From the NCBI GenBank assembly GCA_041401985.1, contig JAWKTE010000006.1, positions 62,001 through 126,000 on the forward strand: a DNA stretch of 64,000 nt, given 5' to 3'. Made by a program: the position numbers and the translations under genes. The DNA comes from JACKHA01 sp041401985 (GTDB lineage: Bacteria > Planctomycetota > Phycisphaerae > Phycisphaerales > UBA1924). The notes beneath the pieces were generated by a model that did not search any database, had not been told where the DNA came from, and was given only the letters and a program-made list of their open reading frames with translations. Shown piece after piece: positions 35,759 through 45,382 of this stretch (within the stretch, counting starts at the first letter, position 1; each line of letters opens with the position of its first letter).

Positions 35759-36077
35759 AGCCAACCGAGCCGATCCGGACGACCTCCGGCCGGCTCGCAC
35801 CAATCTCCGCTCATCGGGCGCAACGCGCCCGATGGGCGATTCCAAAGCCGCCCCCGGAAGGGGGCGAAAGGACCGGGCGATGGCGGCCAACGCCTCGATC
35901 CGGTGGGGTAGGGTGGTCCCCGCATGGGCGGCCCACCCCAGGGACGGAGCACGGTGTGCTGCTCCGCATGGTGCTTTGTCGCGTCCGTGTGCCGGTCTTC
36001 GGCGCGGTGCGGCTTTCCCAACCCTGTGGGGCCGGCGATGTTCGCCGGCCGATTCCGTGGAGAAAGTGAGTCACACC
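35759..36077. other. Intergenic region between dockerin paralogues with two hairpins
   Basis: 319 bases. CATCGGGCG/CGCCCGATG at about 35813-35835 could be a weak terminator for the upstream gene (no T tract). GGCCGGCGA-TGT-TCGCCGGCC at 36030-36050 is a perfect nine-base-pair stem in the leader of the next gene. No coding sequence seen. Confidence 0.5.
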
Positions 36078-37109
36078 ATGAGCAAGAAGATCCTTTCCGT
36101 GGTCGCGGTCGCCGGTCTGGCCTCCGCCGCCAGCGCCCAGCTGTACAGCAACGGCGGCCCCGCCGAGCTGAGCTCCGGCGTCACCGCCGCCAACGGCACG
36201 CCGAATCCCCTGGGCGAGTGGTCCGAGTGTGGGCACGACGAGATCGGCCTGACCAAGAGCGCCACCGCCGGCGCCTCGGTCAGCGGCGTCCAGTTCCGCA
36301 TCGGCGACGACTTCACCGTCCCCGCCGGCGAGACCTGGAACATCACCCAGATCACGCTCTACGGGTACCAAACCAACGGCCCCAACAACTCGATCAACAA
36401 CGTCAACATCCAGCTCTGGGACACCGACCCGACCCTCGGCGGCACGCCGGCCCAGGGCAACACCACGACCAACGTGCTCTCGACCGCGACCGCCTCGCCG
36501 ACCGGTCTGTTCCGCACGTTCAACTCCGCCACCGTGGGCGGCTGCGGCGGCACCGCCCCCAGCCTGGCCCGCGAGATCCAGGAGATGGTCTGCAGCGTCA
36601 ACTGGACCGTCGGTGAGGGCACCCACTGGCTCGACTGGGCCTACACCGGCACCGGCACCTCCGGCCCGTGGTCCCCGCAGCTCGTCGTCGTTCCCACCGG
36701 CAGCGGCACCACCGTTCCCGGCGCCAACGGCCTGCAGTCCAACACCGGTGTGTGGGGCGCGGCCCTCTTCACCACGTTCGACGGCAACGGCGGCACCTGC
36801 GTCACCCTCGCGAACGTCGATCCGGCCGAGTTCCCCTTCATCATCGACGGCACCATCTCCGGCGGCGGCTGCGAGCCCGATCTGACCACCGGCGCCATCG
36901 CCGGTCAGCCCGGCTACGGCGTGCCCAACGGCATCCTCAACAACGACGACTTCTTCTACTACCTGGCCCAGTTCGCCGCCGGCAACCTCGCCGTCGCCGA
37001 CCTGACCACCGGCGCCATCGCTGGCCAGCCGGGCTACGGCGTCCCCAACGGCGTGATCAACAACGACGACTTCTTCTACTACCTGGCCATCTTCGCCGCC
37101 GGCTGCTAA
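36078..37109 (+). CDS. Secreted GC-type dockerin protein (paralogue 2)
   Basis: 343 residues: signal peptide (ILSVVAVAGLASAASA, cleavage before QLYSNG), then an unassigned beta-rich domain of about 240 residues sharing blocks with the upstream paralogue (NPLGEWSEC; DDFTVPAGETWNITQI; VNWTVGEGTHWLDWAYTG). Two dockerin-like units of 40 residues end the protein (NNDDFFYYLAQFAAGN and NNDDFFYYLAIFAAGC). The Asn-Asp-Asp positions suggest calcium loops. The terminal Gly-Cys matches the planctomycete GC-type dockerin anchoring signal. The units are nearly identical at the DNA level with a 120-base period. A strong terminator follows. Confidence 0.85.
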   Translation: MSKKILSVVAVAGLASAASAQLYSNGGPAELSSGVTAANGTPNPLGEWSECGHDEIGLTKSATAGASVSGVQFRIGDDFTVPAGETWNITQITLYGYQTNGPNNSINNVNIQLWDTDPTLGGTPAQGNTTTNVLSTATASPTGLFRTFNSATVGGCGGTAPSLAREIQEMVCSVNWTVGEGTHWLDWAYTGTGTSGPWSPQLVVVPTGSGTTVPGANGLQSNTGVWGAALFTTFDGNGGTCVTLANVDPAEFPFIIDGTISGGGCEPDLTTGAIAGQPGYGVPNGILNNDDFFYYLAQFAAGNLAVADLTTGAIAGQPGYGVPNGVINNDDFFYYLAIFAAGC

Positions 37110-37157
37110 GTCCAGCCACCTCGGCCGCCCGCGCGGCCGACGGACGACTCAACTCCG

Positions 37158-37188
37158 GGCCCCTCGGCGACATGCCGAGGGGCCTTTT
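37158..37188 (+). terminator. Rho-independent terminator of the dockerin gene
   Basis: Perfect 11-base-pair stem GGCCCCTCGGC (37158-37168), GACAT loop, right arm to 37184, followed by TTTT. It lies 49 bases past the stop. Confidence 0.92.
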
Positions 37189-37245
37189 CGTTCACGGGGC
37201 ACAATCGCCGGTTGTCTCGCTGGACCGGCGAGCGTTCGGGCGGGC

Positions 37246-37280
37246 GGGGACCGGGGCGGGAACGCCCCGGCTCGCGCGCG
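37246..37280. repeat. Family B repeat, solitary arm
   Basis: One arm, in the right-hand orientation (CCGGGGCGGGAACGCCCCGG, followed by CTCGCGCG), with a foldable core. It lies between convergent dockerin and calcium-binding genes. Confidence 0.72.
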
Positions 37281-37338
37281 TCGGACGCGGAGGCGCGCTG
37301 ACGCCCGACGCGATGCGCCGTCGCCCGCGCTGTTCCGC

Positions 37339-38574
37339 TCAGAAGATGAAGAACGCCTCGAACTCGCGGAACCACGGGTCCTTGTTCGCGTCGTTCTCAA
37401 TCTGGTCCAGCGCGCGTCCGAAGTCCTTGAGCTGATTGTCGAGTTCCACCAGGCTGTCCATGTACTCGTCGAACTCGCCCCGCACCGAGCCGGGCATCCA
37501 GGGCAGCAGCGTCTTGCGGATCGCGTCCATCGAGAACTCGTTGATGTCCTCGGGGTTGCGGTACATGTCGTCGAGGTACTCGTCGATGATGTCGTGGGTG
37601 TCGAACCGCACGCGCTGCCGCGTGCCGGACGACAGGTCGCCGAACTCGTCGTCGAAGCGGTGCCCCTCGTCGGCGCTGCGGGCCCGGAGCAACTGGATCG
37701 CGGTGGTCGCCTTGACCTCGTCGCTGGTCATGTCGCGCTCGCCGACGATCTCGTCGAGTTCGTCCCAGAACTCGTCGGAGAGCGTGCCGCGCTCGGGGTC
37801 GGTCGGCAGGACGTCGAACCCGTTGGCGTCCTCGCGGTTGAAGTCGGCCAGTTCGCCCAGCACGCCGCGGAGTTCGTCGCGCCCGCGGTCGCCGAAGAGC
37901 AGGTCGTCGCCCAGCCCGCCGAACAGGTCGTCTGGCCCGAAGCCGCCTCGGAGGATGTCGTCGCCGCTGCCGCCCCGGAGTTTGTCGGCCCCGCTGTTGC
38001 CGCGGATGTTGTCGTCGCCGGGCCCGCCGAGCAGCGTGTCCTTGCCGTTCTTGCCGGAGATGCGGTCGTCGCCCTCCTGCCCGTCGAGGAAGTCGTCGGC
38101 GTTGCCGCCGCTGACCTTGTCGTTGCCCTTGCCGGCGGTGATGGTGTCGCGTCCGTTGCCGCCGCGGAGGTCGTCGTCGCCGACGCCGCCGTCGATGGTG
38201 TCGTTGCCGTTGCCGCCGTCGATGCGGAAGCGGAGGACCGAGCCATCGAGTGCCCGCGGCGTGCCGGATACCCGGATGATGTCGTTGCCCTGCTTGCCAT
38301 AGACGCGGATGCGCTGGACTCCCTGGAACGTCGTGCCGTCGGCCACGCCCGGCACGCCGACCAGAACAATCGCCCCGTCGGCGCCGCCGGCGGAGAAGAA
38401 CATGGCGTCGCCGCCCGAGCCGCCGTTGACCGTGAGCAGGTCGCCGGTCAGTTCGGCCGAGAGCACGACGCGGGATTCGAGGCGGTCGAGCATCGGCGCG
38501 GCCTCGGCGTGCGACGAACGGGCGGCCGTGCGGCCTGCCCGAGCGATGCGTGATTGCGTGCTGGAACGGAACAT
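37339..38574 (-). CDS. Exported RTX-like calcium-binding protein with LExR/LSA motif
   Basis: 411 residues. The N-terminus lacks a classic signal peptide but has LDRLESRVVLSA (residues about 29-40), the LExR...LS motif found at the N-terminus of many planctomycete exported proteins. A block of nonapeptide hemolysin-type repeats follows (residues about 120-255; units such as GGNGNDTIDGGVGDDDLRGG), predicted to bind Ca2+ in a beta-roll. The C-terminal 150 residues are acidic and helical (DEFWDELDEIVGERDMTSDEV) with no known domain, ending FFIF. GAGAGG precedes the start at 38574. Export presumably occurs via a type I-like or planctomycete-specific route. Confidence 0.78.
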   Translation of the reverse strand: MFRSSTQSRIARAGRTAARSSHAEAAPMLDRLESRVVLSAELTGDLLTVNGGSGGDAMFFSAGGADGAIVLVGVPGVADGTTFQGVQRIRVYGKQGNDIIRVSGTPRALDGSVLRFRIDGGNGNDTIDGGVGDDDLRGGNGRDTITAGKGNDKVSGGNADDFLDGQEGDDRISGKNGKDTLLGGPGDDNIRGNSGADKLRGGSGDDILRGGFGPDDLFGGLGDDLLFGDRGRDELRGVLGELADFNREDANGFDVLPTDPERGTLSDEFWDELDEIVGERDMTSDEVKATTAIQLLRARSADEGHRFDDEFGDLSSGTRQRVRFDTHDIIDEYLDDMYRNPEDINEFSMDAIRKTLLPWMPGSVRGEFDEYMDSLVELDNQLKDFGRALDQIENDANKDPWFREFEAFFIF

Positions 38575-38714
38575 ATCGGCCTCTCGCGTGCGGCTCGGAA
38601 CCACGAGCCCGGATGGTACGAGCCCTCCCAGGAAGTCCGTCGGTTCGGCGCTCCCGCTGACAGGCGGGCGGGGCCGCCCGCGTACACTCTGGCCCGTACG
38701 GAGACCCGACCGGC

Positions 38715-40406
38715 ATGCACGCAGGCCAGGCCGCCACAGATCAGGGCGCGGAGGCGCCGACGCATCGGAGCGCGTTCGCGGCGACCCGCGCCGCGCCCGC
38801 GGACCAGCCGCGCCATGGCGTGGCCGCGCCCGAGCGCTCGTCGCCCGATTCGATCGTCGAGGTGAAGCCTGGCGTGGGCGACGCGCCCGGACTCGGCGGC
38901 GCAACCGGCGCGGCGATCGCCACGCGCCTGGTGTGGGCCGTCGTGCCGTGCTTCAACAGGCCCGACGACCTGCGGCTGCTGCTGGAAGACATGGGTAGGC
39001 TCGATGGCGTCGCGGGCAACGACGCGCCGGCGGGCGCGGGGGATGACCAGCGCCAGGCGGCCAACCCGCCCGTGCGCCTGCGCCTCACCGTCGTCGACAA
39101 CGCCTCGGCCCAGCCGCTCGACTCGCTGCCCGTTCCGGCGGGGCTGGACATCGAGTTCCTCCGCCTCCCGACGAACACGGGCGGCGCGGGCGGCTACAAC
39201 GCCGGCATGGCCTGGGCCATCCGCGAGGGGCGTCGGCGCGCCGATCCCGCCGACTTCGTGTGGCTCGTGGACTCCGACGTGCGGCTCGAGCCCGCGTCGC
39301 TGCAAGGCCTGGTGGCGGCCCTCGACGCGCGACAGGACGCCGCGGCCGTCGGCTCCGCGGTCGCAAGCCTGCAGGACGATTCGATCTTCGAGGTCGGCGG
39401 GCGCATCGAACGCCTCTACGGCCAGTTCGGCCCGCGCTACGGCGAGGGCAACCTGCCCAAGAAGCGCATCGTCGAGTGCACGTACACCGCGGCTTGCTCG
39501 GCGCTCGTGCGCCGGGAGGCGATCGAGGCCACCGGCCTGTTCCCCGACGTGTTCCTCAATGGCGATGACGTCGAGTGGTTCATCCGCATGCGCCAGCGGA
39601 CGGGCATGAAGATCCTGGCGACGACCGATTCGATCATCCGCCACCCGACGTTCGGGCGGTACACGACGATGCCGCGGTACTACATGGCCCGCAACGCGTT
39701 CGGGCCGATCGACGCGCTGGGCCTGGGCGGTCGTGTGCGGCTGTTCAGGGCGCTGCGCGAGGTGCCGCGCGCGGTGGCGCAGTGCATGGTCGGGCGGGAG
39801 GACCTCGCGTCGCTGCACATCAAGGGCTTGCGCCACGCGCTGGAGCGGCGCACCGGGGCCGCGCCCGCCGGGACGATCGAGTTCGAGCGTCCGCGCTCGT
39901 TCGCAAGCCTCGCCGAGACGCTGGCTCCATTGCTCGCAGCGCTGCCCGGTGGGGCCGCGGCCCAGCGGGTCTACATGCACAAGCGGGTCGTGCTCGAGGC
40001 GGGCAAGGCCAGGGAGGTCGAGAAGCAGCTCGCCGCCGCCGGGCTCGATGCCCCACGCGTGCAGCGCGGCGTGACGCCCCAGGACACCGAGCACATGCTC
40101 AAGGGCGTGTGGGGCGGGCTGTGGCGGATGCTCGTCGCCGGGCCGGGCGCGGGCGTGTCGGTGATCCACGCGCGCGGGCGGCCGGCGTCGTGGGCTCGCG
40201 GGCGGGTCCAGGTGCTTGTCTCGCCCGAGGGCTTCGTGGTCCGGCGGCTCGATCGGCGGGCGGCGCTCGGGTCGTCGCTGCGGACGCTGGTGGGTGGCGT
40301 GGGGCTTTCGATCGGTCTGGCGTTCCGCAAGCGTCTGCCGCGCGGGCGGGACCCGTTACCCCGCGTCGCGGATGTCGAGGCGACGCTGCCGGGGTCGGCG
40401 GGCTGA
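38715..40406 (+). CDS. GlfT2-like family 2 glycosyltransferase
   Basis: 563 residues. A Pro/Ala-rich, poorly conserved N-terminus of about 70 residues is followed by a GT-A domain: VWAVVPCFNRPDDLRLLL, VDNASAQP, NTGGAGGYNAGMAWAI, the metal-binding DSD motif in WLVDSDVRLEP, and the catalytic-base region NGDDVEWFIRMRQRTGMKIL. The order and motifs resemble rhamnosyl/galactofuranosyl transferases of the GlfT2 type. After residue about 330 comes a helical C-terminal extension of unknown role. The donor and acceptor are unknown; cell-envelope polysaccharide synthesis is likely. It is transcribed divergently from the calcium-binding protein. Confidence 0.85.
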   Translation: MHAGQAATDQGAEAPTHRSAFAATRAAPADQPRHGVAAPERSSPDSIVEVKPGVGDAPGLGGATGAAIATRLVWAVVPCFNRPDDLRLLLEDMGRLDGVAGNDAPAGAGDDQRQAANPPVRLRLTVVDNASAQPLDSLPVPAGLDIEFLRLPTNTGGAGGYNAGMAWAIREGRRRADPADFVWLVDSDVRLEPASLQGLVAALDARQDAAAVGSAVASLQDDSIFEVGGRIERLYGQFGPRYGEGNLPKKRIVECTYTAACSALVRREAIEATGLFPDVFLNGDDVEWFIRMRQRTGMKILATTDSIIRHPTFGRYTTMPRYYMARNAFGPIDALGLGGRVRLFRALREVPRAVAQCMVGREDLASLHIKGLRHALERRTGAAPAGTIEFERPRSFASLAETLAPLLAALPGGAAAQRVYMHKRVVLEAGKAREVEKQLAAAGLDAPRVQRGVTPQDTEHMLKGVWGGLWRMLVAGPGAGVSVIHARGRPASWARGRVQVLVSPEGFVVRRLDRRAALGSSLRTLVGGVGLSIGLAFRKRLPRGRDPLPRVADVEATLPGSAG

Positions 40407-40460
40407 GTCGATTTCGCGTTGCCTGTCGAGCGGGGCCGCTCGATCCCGGGGTCGCTGGGC

Positions 40461-41156
40461 CTACCCCTTCACCGGTGCCGCCCCGCTCGCGGGCTGGGCG
40501 GCCTGATGGCCCCCGTGCTGGCCGGCCTGCTGGTTGGCAAACGCCTTCGGCGCGGCCCATTCGAACTCCAGTTCCGCGCCCAGCATCTCCGCCAGCGACG
40601 AGAGCGTCCGCTCCAGGCTCGTCCGCGCCTTCATCTCGTACTTCCCGTCGTTCTGGTAGAACTGGTGGGCGGCCTGCTGCTGGGCCACGCGCTTCATCTC
40701 GTTCTGGCGCTCCGCGCTCATCGGGTTGACCTCGATCAGCCCGAGCACACGCCCGCTGGAGATGTCGTACATCTCGAAGTCGCGCGTCACCAGGTCGCCC
40801 CGCACCGGCGGAAGCACGATGCGGAACCGCTTGGGGCCGATCTCGCGGATGTCCTCCGAGCGGAGTTCCTCGAGGTCGATGTAGTACTGCTTCTCGAAAT
40901 GGAAGATCATCGCCAGGCGCGATTGGCTCACCAACGCGGGGTGCATCCAGTTGACGCCCTGCTTGGCGGTCGTGATCTCCTTGGCGAACACCTCGAACCC
41001 GACGAGTTTGCCCACCGAGCGGACGCGCTCGGTGATCATCTGCGTCTGGACCTCCAGCGGCTTGGCTCGTGAGCGCCGCCCGAGCCACAGCCCGAACACG
41101 ACGCAGCCCGCGACGAGAATCAGAGCGCCGATGCCGCCGAGGATGAAGATCTCCAT
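40461..41156 (-). CDS. DUF4230 membrane-anchored protein
   Basis: 231 residues: one N-terminal transmembrane helix (residues 4-23, FILGGIGALILVAGCVVFGL), then a soluble domain with the DUF4230 pattern (MITERVRSVGKLVGFEVFAKEITTA...LAMIFHFEKQYYIDLEEL...KRFRIVLPP...). The C-terminal half is charged and helical, ending in a Gln/Ala/Gly-rich tail. DUF4230 proteins are of unknown function, often with the domain outside the cytoplasmic membrane. The gene runs toward the glycosyltransferase stop, with about 54 bases between. Confidence 0.72.
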   Translation of the reverse strand: MEIFILGGIGALILVAGCVVFGLWLGRRSRAKPLEVQTQMITERVRSVGKLVGFEVFAKEITTAKQGVNWMHPALVSQSRLAMIFHFEKQYYIDLEELRSEDIREIGPKRFRIVLPPVRGDLVTRDFEMYDISSGRVLGLIEVNPMSAERQNEMKRVAQQQAAHQFYQNDGKYEMKARTSLERTLSSLAEMLGAELEFEWAAPKAFANQQAGQHGGHQAAQPASGAAPVKG

Positions 41157-41314
41157 GGATTCACTCTACTGTGCCGGGCCGACCGAGCCCAGGCGGTTTG
41201 GCCGACGATCGCCGGCGGGATTGGTGATCGGGCGTGGTGCGCCAGCCGCGCGGCGGAGGGCGTATCCGGCCTTGTTCGGATTCACGGGGCCGGGATTGCC
41301 CCCCGTTGGAGGCG

Positions 41315-42154
41315 TCACGACGCGGGCGAGCCCGCAGAAGCCGCGGCAGGCAGGGCCGCGGCCTTGCCAGGAGTCCCCGCCCTGTGCCCGAGCAGGAACG
41401 CGTGGATCGCGAAATGGGCCGAGGCGGAGGTAAGCCCGATAAGCACGATCCCGAGCAGCGTGAGGCCCACGATCCGGAGCGCCTCGCCCAGGCCCTTGGC
41501 CGGGCGGAGCAGCGGCGAGTTCATGACGGCGCGCACGGCGTTGTCCACGATGGCGGGCGAGCGCCCGGCCTGGACCGGTGCTGAAGTGGCGGTCGCCTGG
41601 GTGGTCGGCGCTTGGGTGGTCGGCGACGCTGGCGTCGGAAGCGGGCGTCCGTAGCCGATCGCCGCAAGGGCGAACACCAGGGCCGCGACGCCCGGCACGG
41701 CCCCGAGCACGCCGGCCTTCACGAGCATCCCCCAGGACCGCCTGTCGCGCTGCAGGACGAGCAGGGCCGCGACGCCGGCCAGGATGGCCGCGATGGCAAT
41801 GCGGGCCAGCATCCACGGGCGGAGCGGGATCCCGGCCAGATCGCCCGACGACCCGGTGTACTCCAGGATCGACGCCACGCCGAACACCCCGGCGACGCAC
41901 AGCACGCCCAGGGCCGGCGCCTCGCGGAACCGCCCGAGTCCGAGCAGCACCCCCAGGACGCCGGCAACGACTACCACCACCTCGAAGCCGAGCGCGGTCC
42001 AGACGGGCGTGCCCGCGAGGAACGCGGCGGCGACAACGCCCACAAGGCCCCATAACGCGGTGGCGAGCGAGAGCCCTCCGACCAGGGCGCGGGCCCACCC
42101 CGGAACAGGGTACTGATCGGTGGCGGGGGCCGGGCTGGGCGGGGCGTCGGGCAT
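41315..42154 (-). CDS. Multi-pass membrane protein of unknown function
   Basis: 279 residues with about seven hydrophobic segments: five before residue 160 (LVGGLSLATALWGLVGVVAAAFLA; LGFEVVVVVAGVLGVLLGL; ALGVLCVAGVFGVASIL; MLARIAIAAILAGVAALLVL; VLGAVPGVAALVFALAAIGYG), a Thr/Ala-rich loop, then one or two more. No family motif is recognised. It lies back to back with fliD across a 304-base gap rich in GCGC runs in which I see no feature. The start is the first Met after the gap and is uncertain. Confidence 0.6.
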   Translation of the reverse strand: MPDAPPSPAPATDQYPVPGWARALVGGLSLATALWGLVGVVAAAFLAGTPVWTALGFEVVVVVAGVLGVLLGLGRFREAPALGVLCVAGVFGVASILEYTGSSGDLAGIPLRPWMLARIAIAAILAGVAALLVLQRDRRSWGMLVKAGVLGAVPGVAALVFALAAIGYGRPLPTPASPTTQAPTTQATATSAPVQAGRSPAIVDNAVRAVMNSPLLRPAKGLGEALRIVGLTLLGIVLIGLTSASAHFAIHAFLLGHRAGTPGKAAALPAAASAGSPAS

Positions 42155-42458
42155 GGGAGTCGGATCGGGTCGTGGGGTGCCGGACCTACGCCAAACCGGG
42201 CTTGAGGGTTCGTTCGAGCGGGGCGAGGCCGGGGCGGCGCGGCGGGTGCGCATTGTGTGCGCGTCGGGGTGTGCGGGCGCGCGCGGGTGGAGCGGTGCGG
42301 ATGGCGGGACGGGCGGGCGGATCGGGCCGATAGGAGGGGTGCGGGCGCGGAGCGCGCCCGCGGTGCCGCGCGCCGATTGGGGCGGCGCGGCACGGGTCGT
42401 GCGGGCGGTGGGACATCGCCCCGGGGATCGTTGGTTGGCACGCCGGAAGGAGCCGGTC

Positions 42459-45380
42459 ATGAGCGGGATCACGTCTGGGATCGGTCTGGCGAGCGGGATC
42501 AACACGCAGCAGATCATCCAGAGCCTGCTGGCGCTGGAGGCCAGGCCGCGCACGCTGGCCCAGCAGCGGCTGGCCCAGTTGCAGACCCAGCAGGCGGCGT
42601 ACCTGGACCTCAACTCGCGCCTGGGCACGCTGCGGAGCGCGGCGGCGAAGTTCCGCACGTCCAACGTCTTCCAGACCAAGCGGGCCTCGTCGAGCGTGCC
42701 CGAGGTGCTCACCGCCACCGCCAGCACCGCGGCCCAGCAGGGCAGTTACACGATGCTGGTGGACCGCCTGGTCACCAGCCAGCAGTTCCTGTCCAAGGGT
42801 TTCGCGGACCAGAACACGTCGGCCTTGGGCGCGTCGTCGTTCACGTTCGAGAGCGCGGTGGCGCGGCTGGACCGGGACACGGACCTGGCGGACCTGAACG
42901 GGGGCGAGGGGATCCAGCGCGGCAAGATCGTGCTGACGGTCAACGGGACGGGCACGACGGTGGACCTGTCCAAGGCCGCGACGGTCAATGAGGTGCTCGA
43001 GGCGATCAACGGCTCGGGAACCGGCGTGACGGCCAGTGTGGAGGGCGGGGCGTTCGTGCTGCGGGCCGCGAACACCACCGACACGCTGGTGGTGTCGAAC
43101 ACGGGCGGGACGACGACGGCGGCGGACCTGGGGATCGCGGGCACGGCGGCCTCGGGCGTGCTGAGCGGGGGCACGGTCTACTCGCTCACGGGCGACACGG
43201 CCCTGGCGTCGCTCAACGACGGCAACGGGGTGGACATCGGGGACGATCGAACAAACAACCCGGAGGACTTCACGATCACCGTCGGCACGGTCGAGATCAA
43301 CGTCTATCTGGGCGACGTCTGGGAGGATGATCCGGAGAACCCCGGCACGCTGATCATCACCCAGCCCGCGGTGTCGACGCTCGGGCAGGCGGTGGCGCGG
43401 ATCAACGAGAAGTTGGCCGAGGACCTGCCCGCGGCGGGGTATGGCGCAAGCGACGTGCAGGTGGCGATCGCCAGCGACGGAACTCGCCTTGAACTGACCA
43501 ACAACAGCGGCGCGTCGGTCGTCGTGGAGAACCGAAAGGTCGGCTCGAACTATCGCAGCGGCACGGCCAGCGACCTGGGCCTGGCCGAGCGCAACGCCCC
43601 GACGACCTATGGCACGGGCTCCACGACCGCCGGCAAGCGCATCTTCGCCGGGCTCAACTCGACTCTGACCCGCAACCTCAACGGCGGCACCGGCATCGGC
43701 GTCAACGGCCTGGGCCAGGGCGAACTGTCGTTCACCGACCGGGCCGGCACCAGCGCGACGGTCACGTTCGATCCCGACGCGTCGGTGGCCGACATCGTCG
43801 CGGCGATCAACGACCTCGCGCCGCCGAACATCCAGGCATCCCTCAACGCCGAGGGCACGGGCATCCTGATCAAGGACACGACCGCGACCGGCGCGATCAC
43901 GGGCAACCTGATCGTCGAGGGCGCGTCGGCCGAGTCGCTGGGGCTGGACACCGGCCCGACCGGCGTCGACGCCAGCGTCAAGGACTCGGACAACCTGCAG
44001 CACGCCTACATCCGGCGCGGCACGCTGGTGTCGGAACTCAACAACGGCAACGGCATCGGCACGGGCATCTTCCGCCTGACCGGCCCGAACGGGGCCACGC
44101 GCGACATCAACATCGGCGACGACACCAAGACGGTCGCCCAACTGCTCCAGGAACTCGATTCGGCCGCGAGCGAGCTGGGCCTGCGGGCACGGATCAACGA
44201 CCGGGGCGACGGCATCATCGTCGAGGAGACCAACGCGACGCCGGGCATCCAGAAGATCAAGATCGAGGACATCTCGGGCACGGTGGCCAAGGCGCTGCGG
44301 ATCGCGGGCGAGGCCGAGGGCACCGGCGCGGAGAACTTCCTCGACGGCTCGTACGAGACGACCGTCGAGTTCGGCGTGAACGACACGCTCCAGGACGTGG
44401 TGACGAAGATCAACAACGCCGGGGCGGGGGTCGCGGCTTCGATCCTCAACAGCGGATCGTCGTCCAAGCCGTTCCGGATCTCGCTGGCGTCGCGCGAGTC
44501 GGGCACGGCCGGGCGGCTGGTGATCGACACCAACGGGTTCGATCTGGGGCTCGAGACGCTCGACGCCGGCACCGACGCGCGGGTGTTCCTGGGCTCGACC
44601 GATCCGGCCAAGGCGATCCTGCTGCAGTCCTCGACCAACACGCTGGACCGGGCCATCTCGGGCGTGTCGATCGACCTGCTCACCCGCAGCGACGACCCGG
44701 TCGAACTGACCGTCTCGCAGGACACCGCGGCGTTCGAGTCGGCCGTGACCGAGTTCATCAGCGCGTTCAACGGCGTGATCAAGCGCATCGACGATCAGAG
44801 CACGTACAACCAGGACACGAACCGGCGCGGCATCTTCCTGGGCGACAACACCGCCCAGTCCATCCGCCAGCGCCTGTTCTCCGCGATCCAGGACGACGGC
44901 TCGAACCTCACCGGCTCGTTCAAGTTCCTCACGCAGGTCGGCATCGGGTTCAAGGACGGCGAACTCACCTTCGACAAGGATCGCTTCCGCCAGGCGCTCG
45001 AAGAGGACTTCGACGCGGTCGTCGAGATCTTCGCGGCCCGCGAGCAGGAGATCGGCAGCACCTTCCAGCCCATCGCCGGCATCCCGGGCGCGAGCGTGAA
45101 GGTCGGCCAGGACGAGCGCGGGTTCACCAAACTCGGCGTGGTCGGGGCCCTCGAGGAACTCATCAAGGACTACGTCGACACGATCGACGGCACGCTGGCC
45201 AAGCGGTCCGAGTCGCTCGACGCCCAGATCAAACTCCAGCAGGACCGCATCACGCTGCTGACGGCGAAGCTGCAGAGCCGCCAGGGGATCCTCGAGCGAC
45301 AGTTCGCGGGGATGGAGCAGGCAATCTCGGCCCTGCAGTCGCAGGGGACGGTGCTGGGGCAGATCCAGCAGATTGGATAG
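42459..45380 (+). CDS. fliD: Flagellar hook-associated protein 2 (FliD cap)
   Basis: 973 residues, well above the common 450-700. The N-terminus MSGITSGIGLASGINTQQII and the heptad-rich segment up to about residue 70 match the FliD_N helix; the C-terminus (SLDAQIKLQQDRITLLTAKL...LQSQGTVLGQIQQIG) matches the FliD_C coiled coil. Between them lie several flagellin-hook-like beta domains with repeated patterns (GGTGIGVNGLGQGELSF; GNGIGTGIFRLTGPNG), probably domain duplications. FliD caps the filament and promotes flagellin polymerisation. AAGGAG precedes the start. fliS lies 220 bases downstream, the usual gene order. Other flagellar genes are outside the window. Confidence 0.93.
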   Translation: MSGITSGIGLASGINTQQIIQSLLALEARPRTLAQQRLAQLQTQQAAYLDLNSRLGTLRSAAAKFRTSNVFQTKRASSSVPEVLTATASTAAQQGSYTMLVDRLVTSQQFLSKGFADQNTSALGASSFTFESAVARLDRDTDLADLNGGEGIQRGKIVLTVNGTGTTVDLSKAATVNEVLEAINGSGTGVTASVEGGAFVLRAANTTDTLVVSNTGGTTTAADLGIAGTAASGVLSGGTVYSLTGDTALASLNDGNGVDIGDDRTNNPEDFTITVGTVEINVYLGDVWEDDPENPGTLIITQPAVSTLGQAVARINEKLAEDLPAAGYGASDVQVAIASDGTRLELTNNSGASVVVENRKVGSNYRSGTASDLGLAERNAPTTYGTGSTTAGKRIFAGLNSTLTRNLNGGTGIGVNGLGQGELSFTDRAGTSATVTFDPDASVADIVAAINDLAPPNIQASLNAEGTGILIKDTTATGAITGNLIVEGASAESLGLDTGPTGVDASVKDSDNLQHAYIRRGTLVSELNNGNGIGTGIFRLTGPNGATRDINIGDDTKTVAQLLQELDSAASELGLRARINDRGDGIIVEETNATPGIQKIKIEDISGTVAKALRIAGEAEGTGAENFLDGSYETTVEFGVNDTLQDVVTKINNAGAGVAASILNSGSSSKPFRISLASRESGTAGRLVIDTNGFDLGLETLDAGTDARVFLGSTDPAKAILLQSSTNTLDRAISGVSIDLLTRSDDPVELTVSQDTAAFESAVTEFISAFNGVIKRIDDQSTYNQDTNRRGIFLGDNTAQSIRQRLFSAIQDDGSNLTGSFKFLTQVGIGFKDGELTFDKDRFRQALEEDFDAVVEIFAAREQEIGSTFQPIAGIPGASVKVGQDERGFTKLGVVGALEELIKDYVDTIDGTLAKRSESLDAQIKLQQDRITLLTAKLQSRQGILERQFAGMEQAISALQSQGTVLGQIQQIG

Positions 45381-45382
45381 GG

